A DNA stretch of 64,000 nucleotides. Source: Xenorhabdus beddingii (GTDB lineage Bacteria; Pseudomonadota; Gammaproteobacteria; Enterobacterales; Enterobacteriaceae). This document shows, piece by piece, positions 21,757 to 29,142 of the stretch; position 1 is the first letter of the stretch; each line of letters begins with the position of its first letter. Below the pieces are notes generated by a model, which did no database searches, was not told where the DNA came from, and saw nothing but the letters and a program-made list of their open reading frames with translations. A program made the position numbers and the translations under genes. Where the stretch lies: contig NZ_MUBK01000017.1 in NCBI RefSeq assembly GCF_002127545.1, positions 1-64,000 on the forward strand. Reading direction: 5' to 3'.

Positions 21757-22443
21757 TTGTCCAGGGCACAACGTTTGTTATCTCTTATGGAGATTTTGCG
21801 CAGCTATCATTTTCCTGTACAGGGCAAAGTGTTAGCACAAAAATTAAACATCAGTTTAAGAACCGTTTATCGGGATATTGCCACCTTACAGTCTCAAGGT
21901 GCAATCATTGAAGGTGAAGCGGGCATCGGCTATGTTTTGCGACCGGGATTTGTCCTGCCACCACTGATGCTAACGCAAAATGAAATAGAAGCCTTAGCCT
22001 TGGGCGCAAGTTGGGTCGCCAAACGTGCAGACTCCCAGTTAAAAGCCTCCGCAAACAGCGCAGTAAACAAAATTGCGGCCGTCATCCCCGCAGAATTAAA
22101 GCAATTTTTGGAGACAAATTCATTATTAGTGGGGCCTGCTTCCACGAACATTCAGCCTTCCATTGATATTCCGCAAATACGGCGGGCAATCAGTCACCGG
22201 CATAAAATTACCTTCACGTATCTGGATCTGAAAGGCAATCATTCCAAAAGAACGATATGGCCATTTGCGTTGGGATATTTTGAAAATATCAGTATTGTCA
22301 TTGCGTGGTGTGAATTACGGGAAGCACTCCGTCATTTCAGGTCGGATAGAATGAGCGATTTACAGATAGAAAAACAGTGTTATCCCCGTTCAAGACAGTC
22401 ATTGCTGAAGGAATGGCGGGAAACAGAAAAAATACCCCATTAG
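21757..22443 (+). CDS. YafY-like HTH/WYL-domain transcriptional regulator
   Basis: A 228-residue regulator. The N-terminal winged helix-turn-helix of the DeoR/HTH_11 type (SRAQRLLSLMEILRSYHFPV, then LAQKLNISLRTVYRDIATLQ) is followed by a WYL-type effector domain ending in an IVIAWCELREALRHFR segment. The start is a TTG at 21757, giving the MSRAQR start usual for YafY proteins. No ATG fits. It lies 191 bases from divergent ynbA and 105 bases ahead of the SRPBCC-VOC gene on the same strand, so it may control either. Such WYL regulators often control an adjacent small-molecule-handling protein. Confidence 0.87.
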   Translation: MSRAQRLLSLMEILRSYHFPVQGKVLAQKLNISLRTVYRDIATLQSQGAIIEGEAGIGYVLRPGFVLPPLMLTQNEIEALALGASWVAKRADSQLKASANSAVNKIAAVIPAELKQFLETNSLLVGPASTNIQPSIDIPQIRRAISHRHKITFTYLDLKGNHSKRTIWPFALGYFENISIVIAWCELREALRHFRSDRMSDLQIEKQCYPRSRQSLLKEWRETEKIPH

Positions 22444-22548
22444 TGACAATATGGCTGATGAAAGACTGCTGACAAAAACTGTCACACCGAATTGCTACCC
22501 TACGGGCACGTCATATTTCGAACCGCCATCTCACTGTGGGAGTTTTTC

Positions 22549-23388
22549 ATGTTAACCCTAACTTTTTCGACATCGGTAAACGCAAAACCATCTCAAATCT
22601 GGGCACATTATATTGATTTTAATTTGCGGAAAAAATGGGAGATTGATCTCGAATATCTTGAATTTGAAGGTGAAATTAAAACCGGGCAATACGGCAGAAT
22701 GGGATTAAAAGGCATGCCTGAGATCCGTTTTTATCTTGCGAAGATTGAAGTGAATAAAGCGTTCACCGATCAGGTTAATCTGCCACAAATGGGAATATTA
22801 ACTTTTTGTCACCAAATTTTGACCGCTGAAAACAGCATGGCAAACCGCATTCAGGTTACGGTGACTTTTGAGCCTGAAGAGAGTATTCCGAATGCTCAGG
22901 TGGAACGTTTTTTTAAACAGGTGACAAAAGATCTGGTTGAAACGACATCACGGCTTAAAGCTGTTGTTGAAGCCAATCATATTGAAATAAATTGTTTTAA
23001 AACAAATGAAAAAATCGATTCCATCTTGGTTAAACCTAATCTTCAACTGATTTATGTCTCAGATATTGAGCGTTCTACGATTTTTTATAAAACACTTTTC
23101 AATGCTGAACCCCTTTTTTCCAGCCCCCGTTATGTGGCATTTTCTGCGGGTCAAGTGGCAATCTTTGCTATCTGGAGCGGAGGCATAAAGCCTGATAGCG
23201 CGGTTCCGCGTTTTTCTGAAATTGGCATTATGTTGCCGTCCAACGAAGACGTTGAGCAACTTTTTGAAAGATGGCAAAACAACCCAAACATTGAAATTAA
23301 GCAGGAACCTTATACTGACGTTTTTGGCCGCACTTTCCTGGTGAAAGATCCTGATGGTCATACTATTCGAGTGTGCCCCTTGGATTAA
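22549..23388 (+). CDS. SRPBCC (START-like) domain fused to a VOC/glyoxalase domain
   Basis: A 279-residue protein with two ligand-binding folds. Residues 1 to about 150 look like a SRPBCC/polyketide-cyclase domain (FSTSVNAKPSQIWAHYIDFN, GILTFCHQI, NRIQVTVTFEP). Residues from about 165 to the end form a VOC domain of the glyoxalase/bleomycin-resistance type (LQLIYVSDIERSTIFYKTLF, and the terminal FLVKDPDGHTIRVCPLD). The ATG at 22549 has GGAG nine bases ahead. A longer in-frame start at 22492 adds 19 unrelated residues. Both domains usually occur as separate proteins. The substrate is unknown; binding of a hydrophobic toxin or antibiotic is a guess from the family. Confidence 0.82.
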   Translation: MLTLTFSTSVNAKPSQIWAHYIDFNLRKKWEIDLEYLEFEGEIKTGQYGRMGLKGMPEIRFYLAKIEVNKAFTDQVNLPQMGILTFCHQILTAENSMANRIQVTVTFEPEESIPNAQVERFFKQVTKDLVETTSRLKAVVEANHIEINCFKTNEKIDSILVKPNLQLIYVSDIERSTIFYKTLFNAEPLFSSPRYVAFSAGQVAIFAIWSGGIKPDSAVPRFSEIGIMLPSNEDVEQLFERWQNNPNIEIKQEPYTDVFGRTFLVKDPDGHTIRVCPLD

Positions 23389-23698
23389 GGTCAATGAAGG
23401 AGATATTGTTTTATGTCCGTTGTTTTTTGATTTGCAGTCAACAAAAATTGCCCTTTGGAAGACGACGGATTGATATTAAGGGAGTGATTACATAGGTATA
23501 AATTGACGTTTATTTTATCTGGTTCAATGTATTCATTATATTGATAGCAAACAACATTTACTGATTGTAACTAATTCATATATAAATAGACATCTCATGA
23601 ATAATGTTTTTATAGTGACTATGGTAAATAAATATGAATAATAGTATTTAATTTAAACTGTTATTCATATTGTGATCAATATGATAAGGGTAGATGAC
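23389..23698. other. AT-rich intergenic region, no gene seen
   Basis: About 310 bases between the SRPBCC-VOC gene and the small membrane protein gene. A good AAGGAG at 23396-23401 precedes ATG TCC GTT GTT TTT TGA at 23413, an aborted five-codon reading frame that may be the trace of a lost gene. The rest is AT-rich and presumably contains the promoter of the following gene. Confidence 0.4.
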
Positions 23699-24214
23699 AT
23701 GTCAATTTTAACTATTCTTAAAGGTACTCCTATCTGGGTTTGGATTTTATTTATTTTTCTCGTTAAACGGGGTTTCAATGCGTTATACGATAGGGAAATG
23801 AGAATTGAACGATTGTTTTTTATGCCAATAGTGTTTTTTATCTGGGCTGTTTATAACGTATTGAATGAGAAAATATATTTAACCCCTGCATTATCAATGC
23901 TTGCTCTGGGTATATTCGTGGGTGGTGTTATTGGATGGGGGCTATGGAGTCGTCAGCCCAGATTAAGAGCAGGAAGTAAGAGTGGTTTAATTATCCGATC
24001 AGGAACGCCTTTGACTTTGATCCTGATTCTTTTGGTTTTTATCGTTAAATTCATTATTTCTGTCATGTTGAATACGAGTTCTACACTATCACATTCTTTT
24101 AATTTTAATTTGCTGTTTGGTTTTGTCAGTGGCTTATCTGCCGGTGTTTTTTGGGGAGGAACTCTTAATTTATTTACTCATTATCATAAAAATAATTCAA
24201 AACAGATGCAGTGA
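23699..24214 (+). CDS. Small polytopic membrane protein (DUF6622-like)
   Basis: A 171-residue protein with about five hydrophobic segments: WVWILFIFLV, FFMPIVFFIWAVYNVL, LSMLALGIFVGGVIGWGLW, LTLILILLVFIVKFIISVM and LLFGFVSGLSAGVFWGG. The GTPIWVWILFIFLVKRG opening resembles the uncharacterised DUF6622 family. AAGGG stands 11 bases before the ATG at 23699, which is preferred over an earlier in-frame start at 23672. No functional clue comes from its neighbours. A bidirectional terminator follows. Confidence 0.7.
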   Translation: MSILTILKGTPIWVWILFIFLVKRGFNALYDREMRIERLFFMPIVFFIWAVYNVLNEKIYLTPALSMLALGIFVGGVIGWGLWSRQPRLRAGSKSGLIIRSGTPLTLILILLVFIVKFIISVMLNTSSTLSHSFNFNLLFGFVSGLSAGVFWGGTLNLFTHYHKNNSKQMQ

Positions 24215-24247
24215 GATAACGGTATGTTTGAGAACGGAATAAACGCA

Positions 24248-24277
24248 AAAAAGCCTGAACATGAGTTCAGGCTTTTT
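24248..24277. terminator. Bidirectional terminator of the tRNA-Ser operon
   Basis: AAAAAGCCTGAAC at 24248-24260 pairs perfectly with GTTCAGGCTTTTT at 24265-24277 around a 4-base ATGA loop. It ends in T runs on both strands, so it can stop the tRNA transcript (minus) and the membrane-protein transcript (plus). Confidence 0.9.
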
Positions 24278-24286
24278 CACAAAATA

Positions 24287-24376
24287 TGGCGGTGAGGGAG
24301 GGATTCGAACCCTCGATACGTTTTCACGTATACACACTTTCCAGGCGTGCTCCTTCAGCCTCTCGGACACCTCACC
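24287..24376 (-). tRNA. tRNA-Ser(GGA), distal copy
   Basis: The minus strand folds as a 90-base type II (long variable arm) serine tRNA with encoded CCA. The acceptor stem GGTGAGG pairs near the 3' end, and the anticodon loop CTGGAAA has anticodon GGA (reads UCC and UCU). The variable arm TATACGTGAAAACGTAT forms a hairpin, and the T loop GGTTCGAATCC is standard. The mature sequence is identical to the second copy 204 bases upstream in transcription. Confidence 0.97.
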
Positions 24377-24490
24377 GAATTTTGTTGTTGCAGTATTCCA
24401 TCGGAATATTTTCTGCAATATGCCAACCGTTTTTAATCGGTCAGACATTAAAAAAGCCTGAGCGTTTTGTTCAGGCTCTTTCATAGAATA

Positions 24491-24580
24491 TGGCGGTGAG
24501 GGAGGGATTCGAACCCTCGATACGTTTTCACGTATACACACTTTCCAGGCGTGCTCCTTCAGCCTCTCGGACACCTCACC
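24491..24580 (-). tRNA. tRNA-Ser(GGA), promoter-proximal copy
   Basis: The same 90-base serine tRNA as the neighbouring copy, base for base as far as I can compare, with anticodon GGA and encoded CCA. It comes first after the promoter at 24634-24662. In E. coli the serX tRNA-Ser(GGA) gene also lies just upstream of ghrA, so the location is conserved while the tandem duplication is the difference. Confidence 0.97.
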
Positions 24581-24633
24581 GTATTTTGTTGTTGCGGTCA
24601 ATTAAATTGAATTCATCGCTGCAACGGGGCGCT

Positions 24634-24662
24634 ACTATAGGGAAAAGCAGGGCGGGCGTCAA
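24634..24662 (-). promoter_or_regulatory. Sigma-70 promoter of the tRNA-Ser operon
   Basis: Read on the minus strand: TTGACG (-35, 24657-24662), a 17-base spacer, TATAGT (-10, 24634-24639), then a GC-rich AGCGCCCCG discriminator. Five of six bases match consensus at each hexamer, and the GC-rich discriminator is typical of stable-RNA promoters under stringent control. The first tRNA base lies about 54 bases downstream of the -10. Confidence 0.85.
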
Positions 24663-24897
24663 CAGGCTTATAACGATTTTTTCCGGCTTTTTGACTGATT
24701 AGACAAATAAAAAACAATCTGTGTGCTTGGTAATCGGTTATGAAAGGGAAAGTGCTTTTTTTTTTTGCAACGGATCATCACAAATATGTTAAGCAGATAA
24801 CATTATTAATATTTTCATCCCCGTCTTTCTACCGGACGCTTGCAACCTTTCGGCAATGGGTTAACCCTATCATAAAAACAAAAAGGAAAAAGATTTT
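24663..24897. other. Intergenic region upstream of ghrA
   Basis: About 235 bases between the tRNA promoter and ghrA. It contains an 11-base T run (24756-24766) and an AAAGGAAA ribosome site just before the ghrA ATG. A clear promoter was not identified. Confidence 0.4.
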
Positions 24898-25845
24898 ATG
24901 AACATCATTTTTTTTCACCCTTCCTTTACTTTTAATGTTGATAAATGGCTCCAGGGAATACAGGCCAGATTACCTGAAGCCAACGTCCGGCAATGGGTTC
25001 ATGGTGATGATGCCCCCGCTGATTATGCGCTGGTTTGGTTGCCACCCTATGAAATGTTAGCGGATCGTCAGGATATCAAAGGCATATTTTCACTCGGTGC
25101 GGGTGTGGATGCGGTCCTCAAACAAGAATTGGAAAATCCGGGTATGTTGCCTGCGGGGGTTCCATTAATACGCCTTGAAGATACGGGCATGGCCCGGCAG
25201 ATGCAGGAATATGCTGTTGCTGCGGTTTTATACTATTTCCGTCGTATGGATGAATATAAACAATATCAGGGGCAGCGTGTGTGGAAGCCAATGGCTCCCC
25301 ATCATCGAAAAGAATTTGTTATCGGCGTTTTAGGGGCAGGGGTTTTAGGGCGTAGCGTTATTGAAAAATTGCGGGAATTTGATTTCAAGGTTCGGTGCTG
25401 GAGCCGTCGCCCAAAACAAATCGATCAAGTGGAAAGTTTTTACGGAGAAGATCAACTAAGTGATTTTCTTTCTGAATGTAAAGTATTGATTAATATTCTG
25501 CCAGATACACCAGAAACGCAGGGTATCCTCAATTTTTCTTTGTTTAGTCAATTAAAATCAGGTTCCTATATCATTAATATGGCGCGGGGTGCCCAACTCG
25601 TCGAACAGGATTTATTGGTTGCCATTGATGCCGGCTTTGTGACGGGAGCAACACTTGATGTCTTTGTTAAAGAGCCATTGTCCGATCTTCATCCTTTCTG
25701 GACTCATCCCCGCATTAATATTACACCGCATATTGCGGCAATTACCCTTCCCGATGAGGCGATGGATGTCATCTGCGAAAATATCCGACGGATCGAAAAG
25801 GGTGAGGCACCCACCGGCCTTGTTGATATAGAGCGCGGTTATTAA
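24898..25845 (+). CDS. ghrA: Glyoxylate/hydroxypyruvate reductase A
   Basis: A 315-residue D-2-hydroxyacid dehydrogenase that reduces glyoxylate and hydroxypyruvate with NADPH. The Rossmann nucleotide-binding motif GVLGAGVLGRSV is at about residue 143. SRRPK after the second strand fits NADPH preference. MARGAQLVEQDLL and DVFVKEPL are followed by the catalytic histidine in ITPHIAAIT. Length and sequence match E. coli GhrA (312 residues). Location beside a serine tRNA gene is also shared with E. coli. Confidence 0.95.
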   Translation: MNIIFFHPSFTFNVDKWLQGIQARLPEANVRQWVHGDDAPADYALVWLPPYEMLADRQDIKGIFSLGAGVDAVLKQELENPGMLPAGVPLIRLEDTGMARQMQEYAVAAVLYYFRRMDEYKQYQGQRVWKPMAPHHRKEFVIGVLGAGVLGRSVIEKLREFDFKVRCWSRRPKQIDQVESFYGEDQLSDFLSECKVLINILPDTPETQGILNFSLFSQLKSGSYIINMARGAQLVEQDLLVAIDAGFVTGATLDVFVKEPLSDLHPFWTHPRINITPHIAAITLPDEAMDVICENIRRIEKGEAPTGLVDIERGY

Positions 25846-25929
25846 CAAGGTGCTTTACAGCAAGGCAGGCGATTAGGGACAATAACAGTTATTTATTGTT
25901 TAGGTGAGTTACTTGGATTGGATGAAGTC

Positions 25930-26472
25930 ATGAACGAATTTTCTATTGTTTGCCGTATTTTGGGAACACTGTTTAACCGTGCACCACAAGATCCTGTTCT
26001 GCAACCTTTAATTACCATGATTGCTGAAGGGAAATTGAAACAGGCGTGGCCTTTGGAACAGGATGAAGGGTTGGATCGGTTACAGAAAAACAGCGAATTG
26101 TCGGTGATTGCAGCGGATTATCAATCTCTGTTTAGCGGAGCATCTGCGGACGTAGCGGTTTGTCGTTCTGATTATACTGATGAAAAGGAAAGTGAAGTCC
26201 GTCAGTTTTTAACGGAAAGGGGGATGCCGTTATCTGAAGCCCCGGTTGATCAATTCGGCTCTCTGTTGTTGGCGGCGTCATGGCTGGAAGATCAGGCGGC
26301 AGAAGACGAAGTTCAGGCGCAAATTACGTTGTTTGATGAGTACTTGCTGCCGTGGTGCGGGCAATTTCTCGGTAAAGTGGAAGCTCATGCAACCAGTGGT
26401 TTTTATCGGACGTTAGCGATTGTGACACGCGAAGCATTGCAAGCGTTGCGTGAAGAGCTTGAGTCTGCGTGA
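25930..26472 (+). CDS. ycdY: TorD-family chaperone YcdY
   Basis: A 180-residue protein of the TorD/DmsD redox-enzyme maturation family, with the E. coli YcdY start MNEFSI and the conserved LLAASWLEDQ, DEYLLPWCGQFLGKVEAHA segment. E. coli YcdY is a chaperone for the zinc phosphatase YcdX and affects swarming. Here ycdX, which separates ghrA and ycdY in E. coli, is missing, leaving the chaperone without its local client. The ATG at 25930 matches the family start. A TTG at 25918 is also in frame. Confidence 0.9.
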   Translation: MNEFSIVCRILGTLFNRAPQDPVLQPLITMIAEGKLKQAWPLEQDEGLDRLQKNSELSVIAADYQSLFSGASADVAVCRSDYTDEKESEVRQFLTERGMPLSEAPVDQFGSLLLAASWLEDQAAEDEVQAQITLFDEYLLPWCGQFLGKVEAHATSGFYRTLAIVTREALQALREELESA

Positions 26473-26503
26473 CAATGTCACGTTATCGTTAAATGATGGG
26501 CAA

Positions 26504-26541
26504 AATAAAGGCAATTTATTAATTAATAAATTGCCTTTATT
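26504..26541. terminator. Perfect palindromic terminator between ycdY and yceB
   Basis: Bases 26504-26541 are a 38-base perfect palindrome (AATAAAGGCAATTTATTAA and its complement). It lies between the convergent ycdY and yceB genes, with AT flanks on both sides, so it should terminate both. Confidence 0.85.
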
Positions 26542-26560
26542 ATATTATCGGTAATGAAAA

Positions 26561-27124
26561 TTATTTATCAGTCAGACCGATAATCAATTGCCCGGGTTTA
26601 ACTTCCAATCCTTTGGCTAATTTTGCCGCCGCCGCTTCCGCTTTGCTTTTTTCCGGATTCAGAACATAAACCGGATGAGTATCAAAAAATTCACTCAAAG
26701 ACGTATTCAGATAAGGCATCAACGCCTTAACCGGAGCGGCGGCCTTTTCTGGGGTGGTCTGATAGTCTACAATTTCCAGCCCCTTAATGAAGATAGCCCC
26801 TTTTTCTGCATCAAATATCGGTTTCGCTCTCATCGTCAGTTTCATATCAGCCTGAATCGCTCCCAGCAAAGTGGTCAGTTGAACCTTGGCCTGAGTGGAC
26901 AGTTCAATTTTTTCCGGATCCTGACGACCGACCTGACTGGTTAAATCACCCAACGTGATGTTGGCTTGAGCTACCCCTGAGATCTTGATTTGCTTCTGAT
27001 AATGAACTTTTTTTAATAAATAGTCATTCAGTAAGCCTTCGCTGATGCTGACTTCCTTGAATTGATCACAGCCACTGATTAAACCGACCAGTACCAATAC
27101 TGCCCCTAAGAAAAATCTTCTCAT
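26561..27124 (-). CDS. yceB: DUF1439 lipoprotein YceB
   Basis: A 187-residue predicted lipoprotein. The signal peptide MRRFFLGAVLVLVGLISGC has lipobox LISGC with Cys19. The residue after the Cys is Asp, which by the Lol rule favours retention in the inner membrane; the E. coli protein has Asn there as I recall it. The body shows the YceB pattern (ANITLGDLTSQVGR, KGAIFIKGLEIVDYQ, LAKGLEVKPGQLI). AAAGGAGACAAT fixes the start at 27124. Function is not established. It precedes no partner; grxB, found between yceB and mdtH in E. coli, is absent. Confidence 0.9.
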   Translation of the reverse strand: MRRFFLGAVLVLVGLISGCDQFKEVSISEGLLNDYLLKKVHYQKQIKISGVAQANITLGDLTSQVGRQDPEKIELSTQAKVQLTTLLGAIQADMKLTMRAKPIFDAEKGAIFIKGLEIVDYQTTPEKAAAPVKALMPYLNTSLSEFFDTHPVYVLNPEKSKAEAAAAKLAKGLEVKPGQLIIGLTDK

Positions 27125-27175
27125 ATTGTCTCCTTTTATTTTCAACGGGCAGATTTTACCTCATTTACTGCACAA

Positions 27176-28381
27176 TTAATGTCTGTTGATAATGACGGGT
27201 TCGATCTTTTTCTGATTGAACTGGCGATGTAAAGCATAAATGGTGATTAAGCCCGCTAATCCCAGCAAAAGCCACGGCAATTGCGGTATATTCAGGTTCC
27301 GGCCCGTATCATAGAGCCATCCACCGCCGGTGTAACCGAATGCGCCACCCAGTGCCAGCCCCAATCGGCTGAATCCCATATAACTGCCACGAGCGCGTGG
27401 ATCAGCCAGTGAAGCACTCAATGTTTCACGGGCCGGCTCTGCGGTTATCATGCCCAGATAAAATAAGCTGATTAAACCAAATAAGAGATGTAACTGGCTG
27501 ACCCAACCGATGGGGAACATGCAGAGACTCATTAAAAACAGACCCGCCATCAAACGTTGTTCTTGCCGGAAATATTTTTCACTCCAGCGGGCGATAGGAT
27601 AGAGCAGGGTCAGGGAAATCACCGCTTCAATGGCATACATCCACTTAACGGCCGCCGCAGTGCCGGAAATTTCATGGATAATGATCGGGAACATCAACAT
27701 GACTTGAACTGATAAAATAAAATAACCGGTTAATGTCAGCACATAGTAAAAGAAGCGCCGATCTTTAATGACCCGCCTCATGCCCTCTTTGATCGGCGTG
27801 CGGATGGTTGAAATGCGGTATGCAGGTAAAAACCATGCATTAAATAAGGCGGTGAGTACAAATATGGCAGCCCCAATCCAGCAGACGATAGTGAAATCAT
27901 ATTGTAGCAACCAGCTTCCTATCAGCGCACCCACGACGGCTCCGGCACTATCCTGCATCAACAGCAGTGAGTAAAAACGCCCGCGTTCATGGGGGCGGGT
28001 CAGTTTAATGACCAATGCTGCCCTTGGGGGGTCGAAGAGCGTGCCCCCCAATCCCGACAAAACACAGGAAAGAAGCAGTATCCAAGGCTCAGAAGCGATT
28101 GCCATCAGGGCGAAACCCAGTGCCCGCAATAACATCCCCGAAACAATCATGGGCTTGGCCCCAAACTTGTCTGCGATAGCCCCACCAAAAATACCCAACC
28201 CTTGTTGTACTAACTGGCGCAGACCCAGCGCAAGGCCCACAATTACGGCGGCCCAGCCAAGTTGTTCGACGAAACGAATAGAAATTAAGGGAAAAACAAC
28301 GAAAAAGCCTAAAACGACTAATAAATTATCGAATAAAAGAAAATATTTACCCAAGCTACGTGCTTGTGAAACTAATGACAT
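27176..28381 (-). CDS. mdtH: MFS efflux transporter MdtH
   Basis: A 401-residue major-facilitator protein with twelve predicted membrane segments, almost collinear with E. coli MdtH (402 residues): [20 protein letters not shown] at the start, the motif A-like [28 protein letters not shown] and [22 protein letters not shown]. coli MdtH gives mild resistance to quinolones when overexpressed. Divergent from rimJ, with 173 bases between them. Confidence 0.95.
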   Translation of the reverse strand: MSLVSQARSLGKYFLLFDNLLVVLGFFVVFPLISIRFVEQLGWAAVIVGLALGLRQLVQQGLGIFGGAIADKFGAKPMIVSGMLLRALGFALMAIASEPWILLLSCVLSGLGGTLFDPPRAALVIKLTRPHERGRFYSLLLMQDSAGAVVGALIGSWLLQYDFTIVCWIGAAIFVLTALFNAWFLPAYRISTIRTPIKEGMRRVIKDRRFFYYVLTLTGYFILSVQVMLMFPIIIHEISGTAAAVKWMYAIEAVISLTLLYPIARWSEKYFRQEQRLMAGLFLMSLCMFPIGWVSQLHLLFGLISLFYLGMITAEPARETLSASLADPRARGSYMGFSRLGLALGGAFGYTGGGWLYDTGRNLNIPQLPWLLLGLAGLITIYALHRQFNQKKIEPVIINRH

Positions 28382-28554
28382 TTTGCACCATTAAAATAGG
28401 AAAAATAAATATGATTTTTAGTTATTTTGGACTCAATTGGATCGTTAAGATAGGGGAGGTATAGATGATATTTTTTTATCGTAGGGGGGTGATAATCATT
28501 GCCATAACAGCTAAATTACTGAAGGGTTTTTCAAGATAAAGATCAGGAGAAAGC

Positions 28555-29142
28555 ATGTTTGGTTATCGTTCGACGTCACCAAAAATTCGTTTTATCACGG
28601 ATAGGATGGTCGTTCGTTTGGTGTATGAACGGGATGCTTATCGGTTGGCTGAATATTATGCAGAAAATAAAGATTTCCTTAAGCCGTGGGAGCCAGTAAG
28701 GGATAATAGCTTTTATCAACCTTCCGGCTGGACAAATCGACTGAACTCTATTGCCGAGTTACAAAGGCAGGAGGCGACATTTAATTTTTTATTATTGGAT
28801 CTGGATGATAATGAAGTAATGGGCGTGGCCAATTTCACCAATATTATGCGTGGAGCATTCCATTCCTGCTACTTAGGCTATTCTTTAGGTGAAAAATGGC
28901 AGGGGCAAGGGTTAATGTATGAAGCATTGCAGCCGGCAATTCGCTATATGCAGCGCCATCAAAAAATGCATCGAATTATGGCTAACTATATGCCACATAA
29001 CCATCGCAGTGGAAACCTGCTTAAGAAGCTGGGTTTTGAACAAGAAGGTTACGCCAAACACTACTTAATGATTGATGGTATTTGGCAAGATCATGTATTG
29101 ACGGCGCTGACTGACGATTTATGGGGGAAGGTCAGTTTATGA
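28555..29142 (+). CDS. rimJ: Ribosomal protein uS5 alanine N-acetyltransferase
   Basis: A 195-residue GNAT-fold enzyme acetylating the N-terminal alanine of ribosomal protein S5. It shows the RimJ/RimL pattern: [26 protein letters not shown] at the N-terminus, [23 protein letters not shown] as the acetyl-CoA loop, and [26 protein letters not shown] precedes the ATG. Its stop overlaps the stop of clpV by six bases in convergent orientation, marking the exact border of the T6SS locus. Confidence 0.95.
   Translation: MFGYRSTSPKIRFITDRMVVRLVYERDAYRLAEYYAENKDFLKPWEPVRDNSFYQPSGWTNRLNSIAELQRQEATFNFLLLDLDDNEVMGVANFTNIMRGAFHSCYLGYSLGEKWQGQGLMYEALQPAIRYMQRHQKMHRIMANYMPHNHRSGNLLKKLGFEQEGYAKHYLMIDGIWQDHVLTALTDDLWGKVSL

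Larger units (their letters stand above)
24253..24598. repeat. Tandem duplication of the tRNA-Ser unit (204-base offset)
   Basis: The two tRNA genes are offset by 204 bases and their flanks are also alike. Each is preceded on the plus strand by a GCCTGA...TCAGGC hairpin and an AATATGGCGG junction, and followed by CTCACCG(A/T)ATTTTGTTGTTGC. The hairpin of the inner unit (24456-24476) has decayed: loop longer, T run interrupted. That would let transcription pass through to the distal tRNA. Confidence 0.85.

Noticed and set aside
23396-23480. Short gene after the SRPBCC-VOC gene
   Set aside because: Good ribosome site but the frame stops after five codons; the downstream open stretch matches no family I know.
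24287-24580. tRNA genes as attachment site of an integrated island
   Set aside because: No integrase gene or repeated tRNA 3' end is found nearby, and the second copy is a full-length tandem duplicate with conserved flanks.
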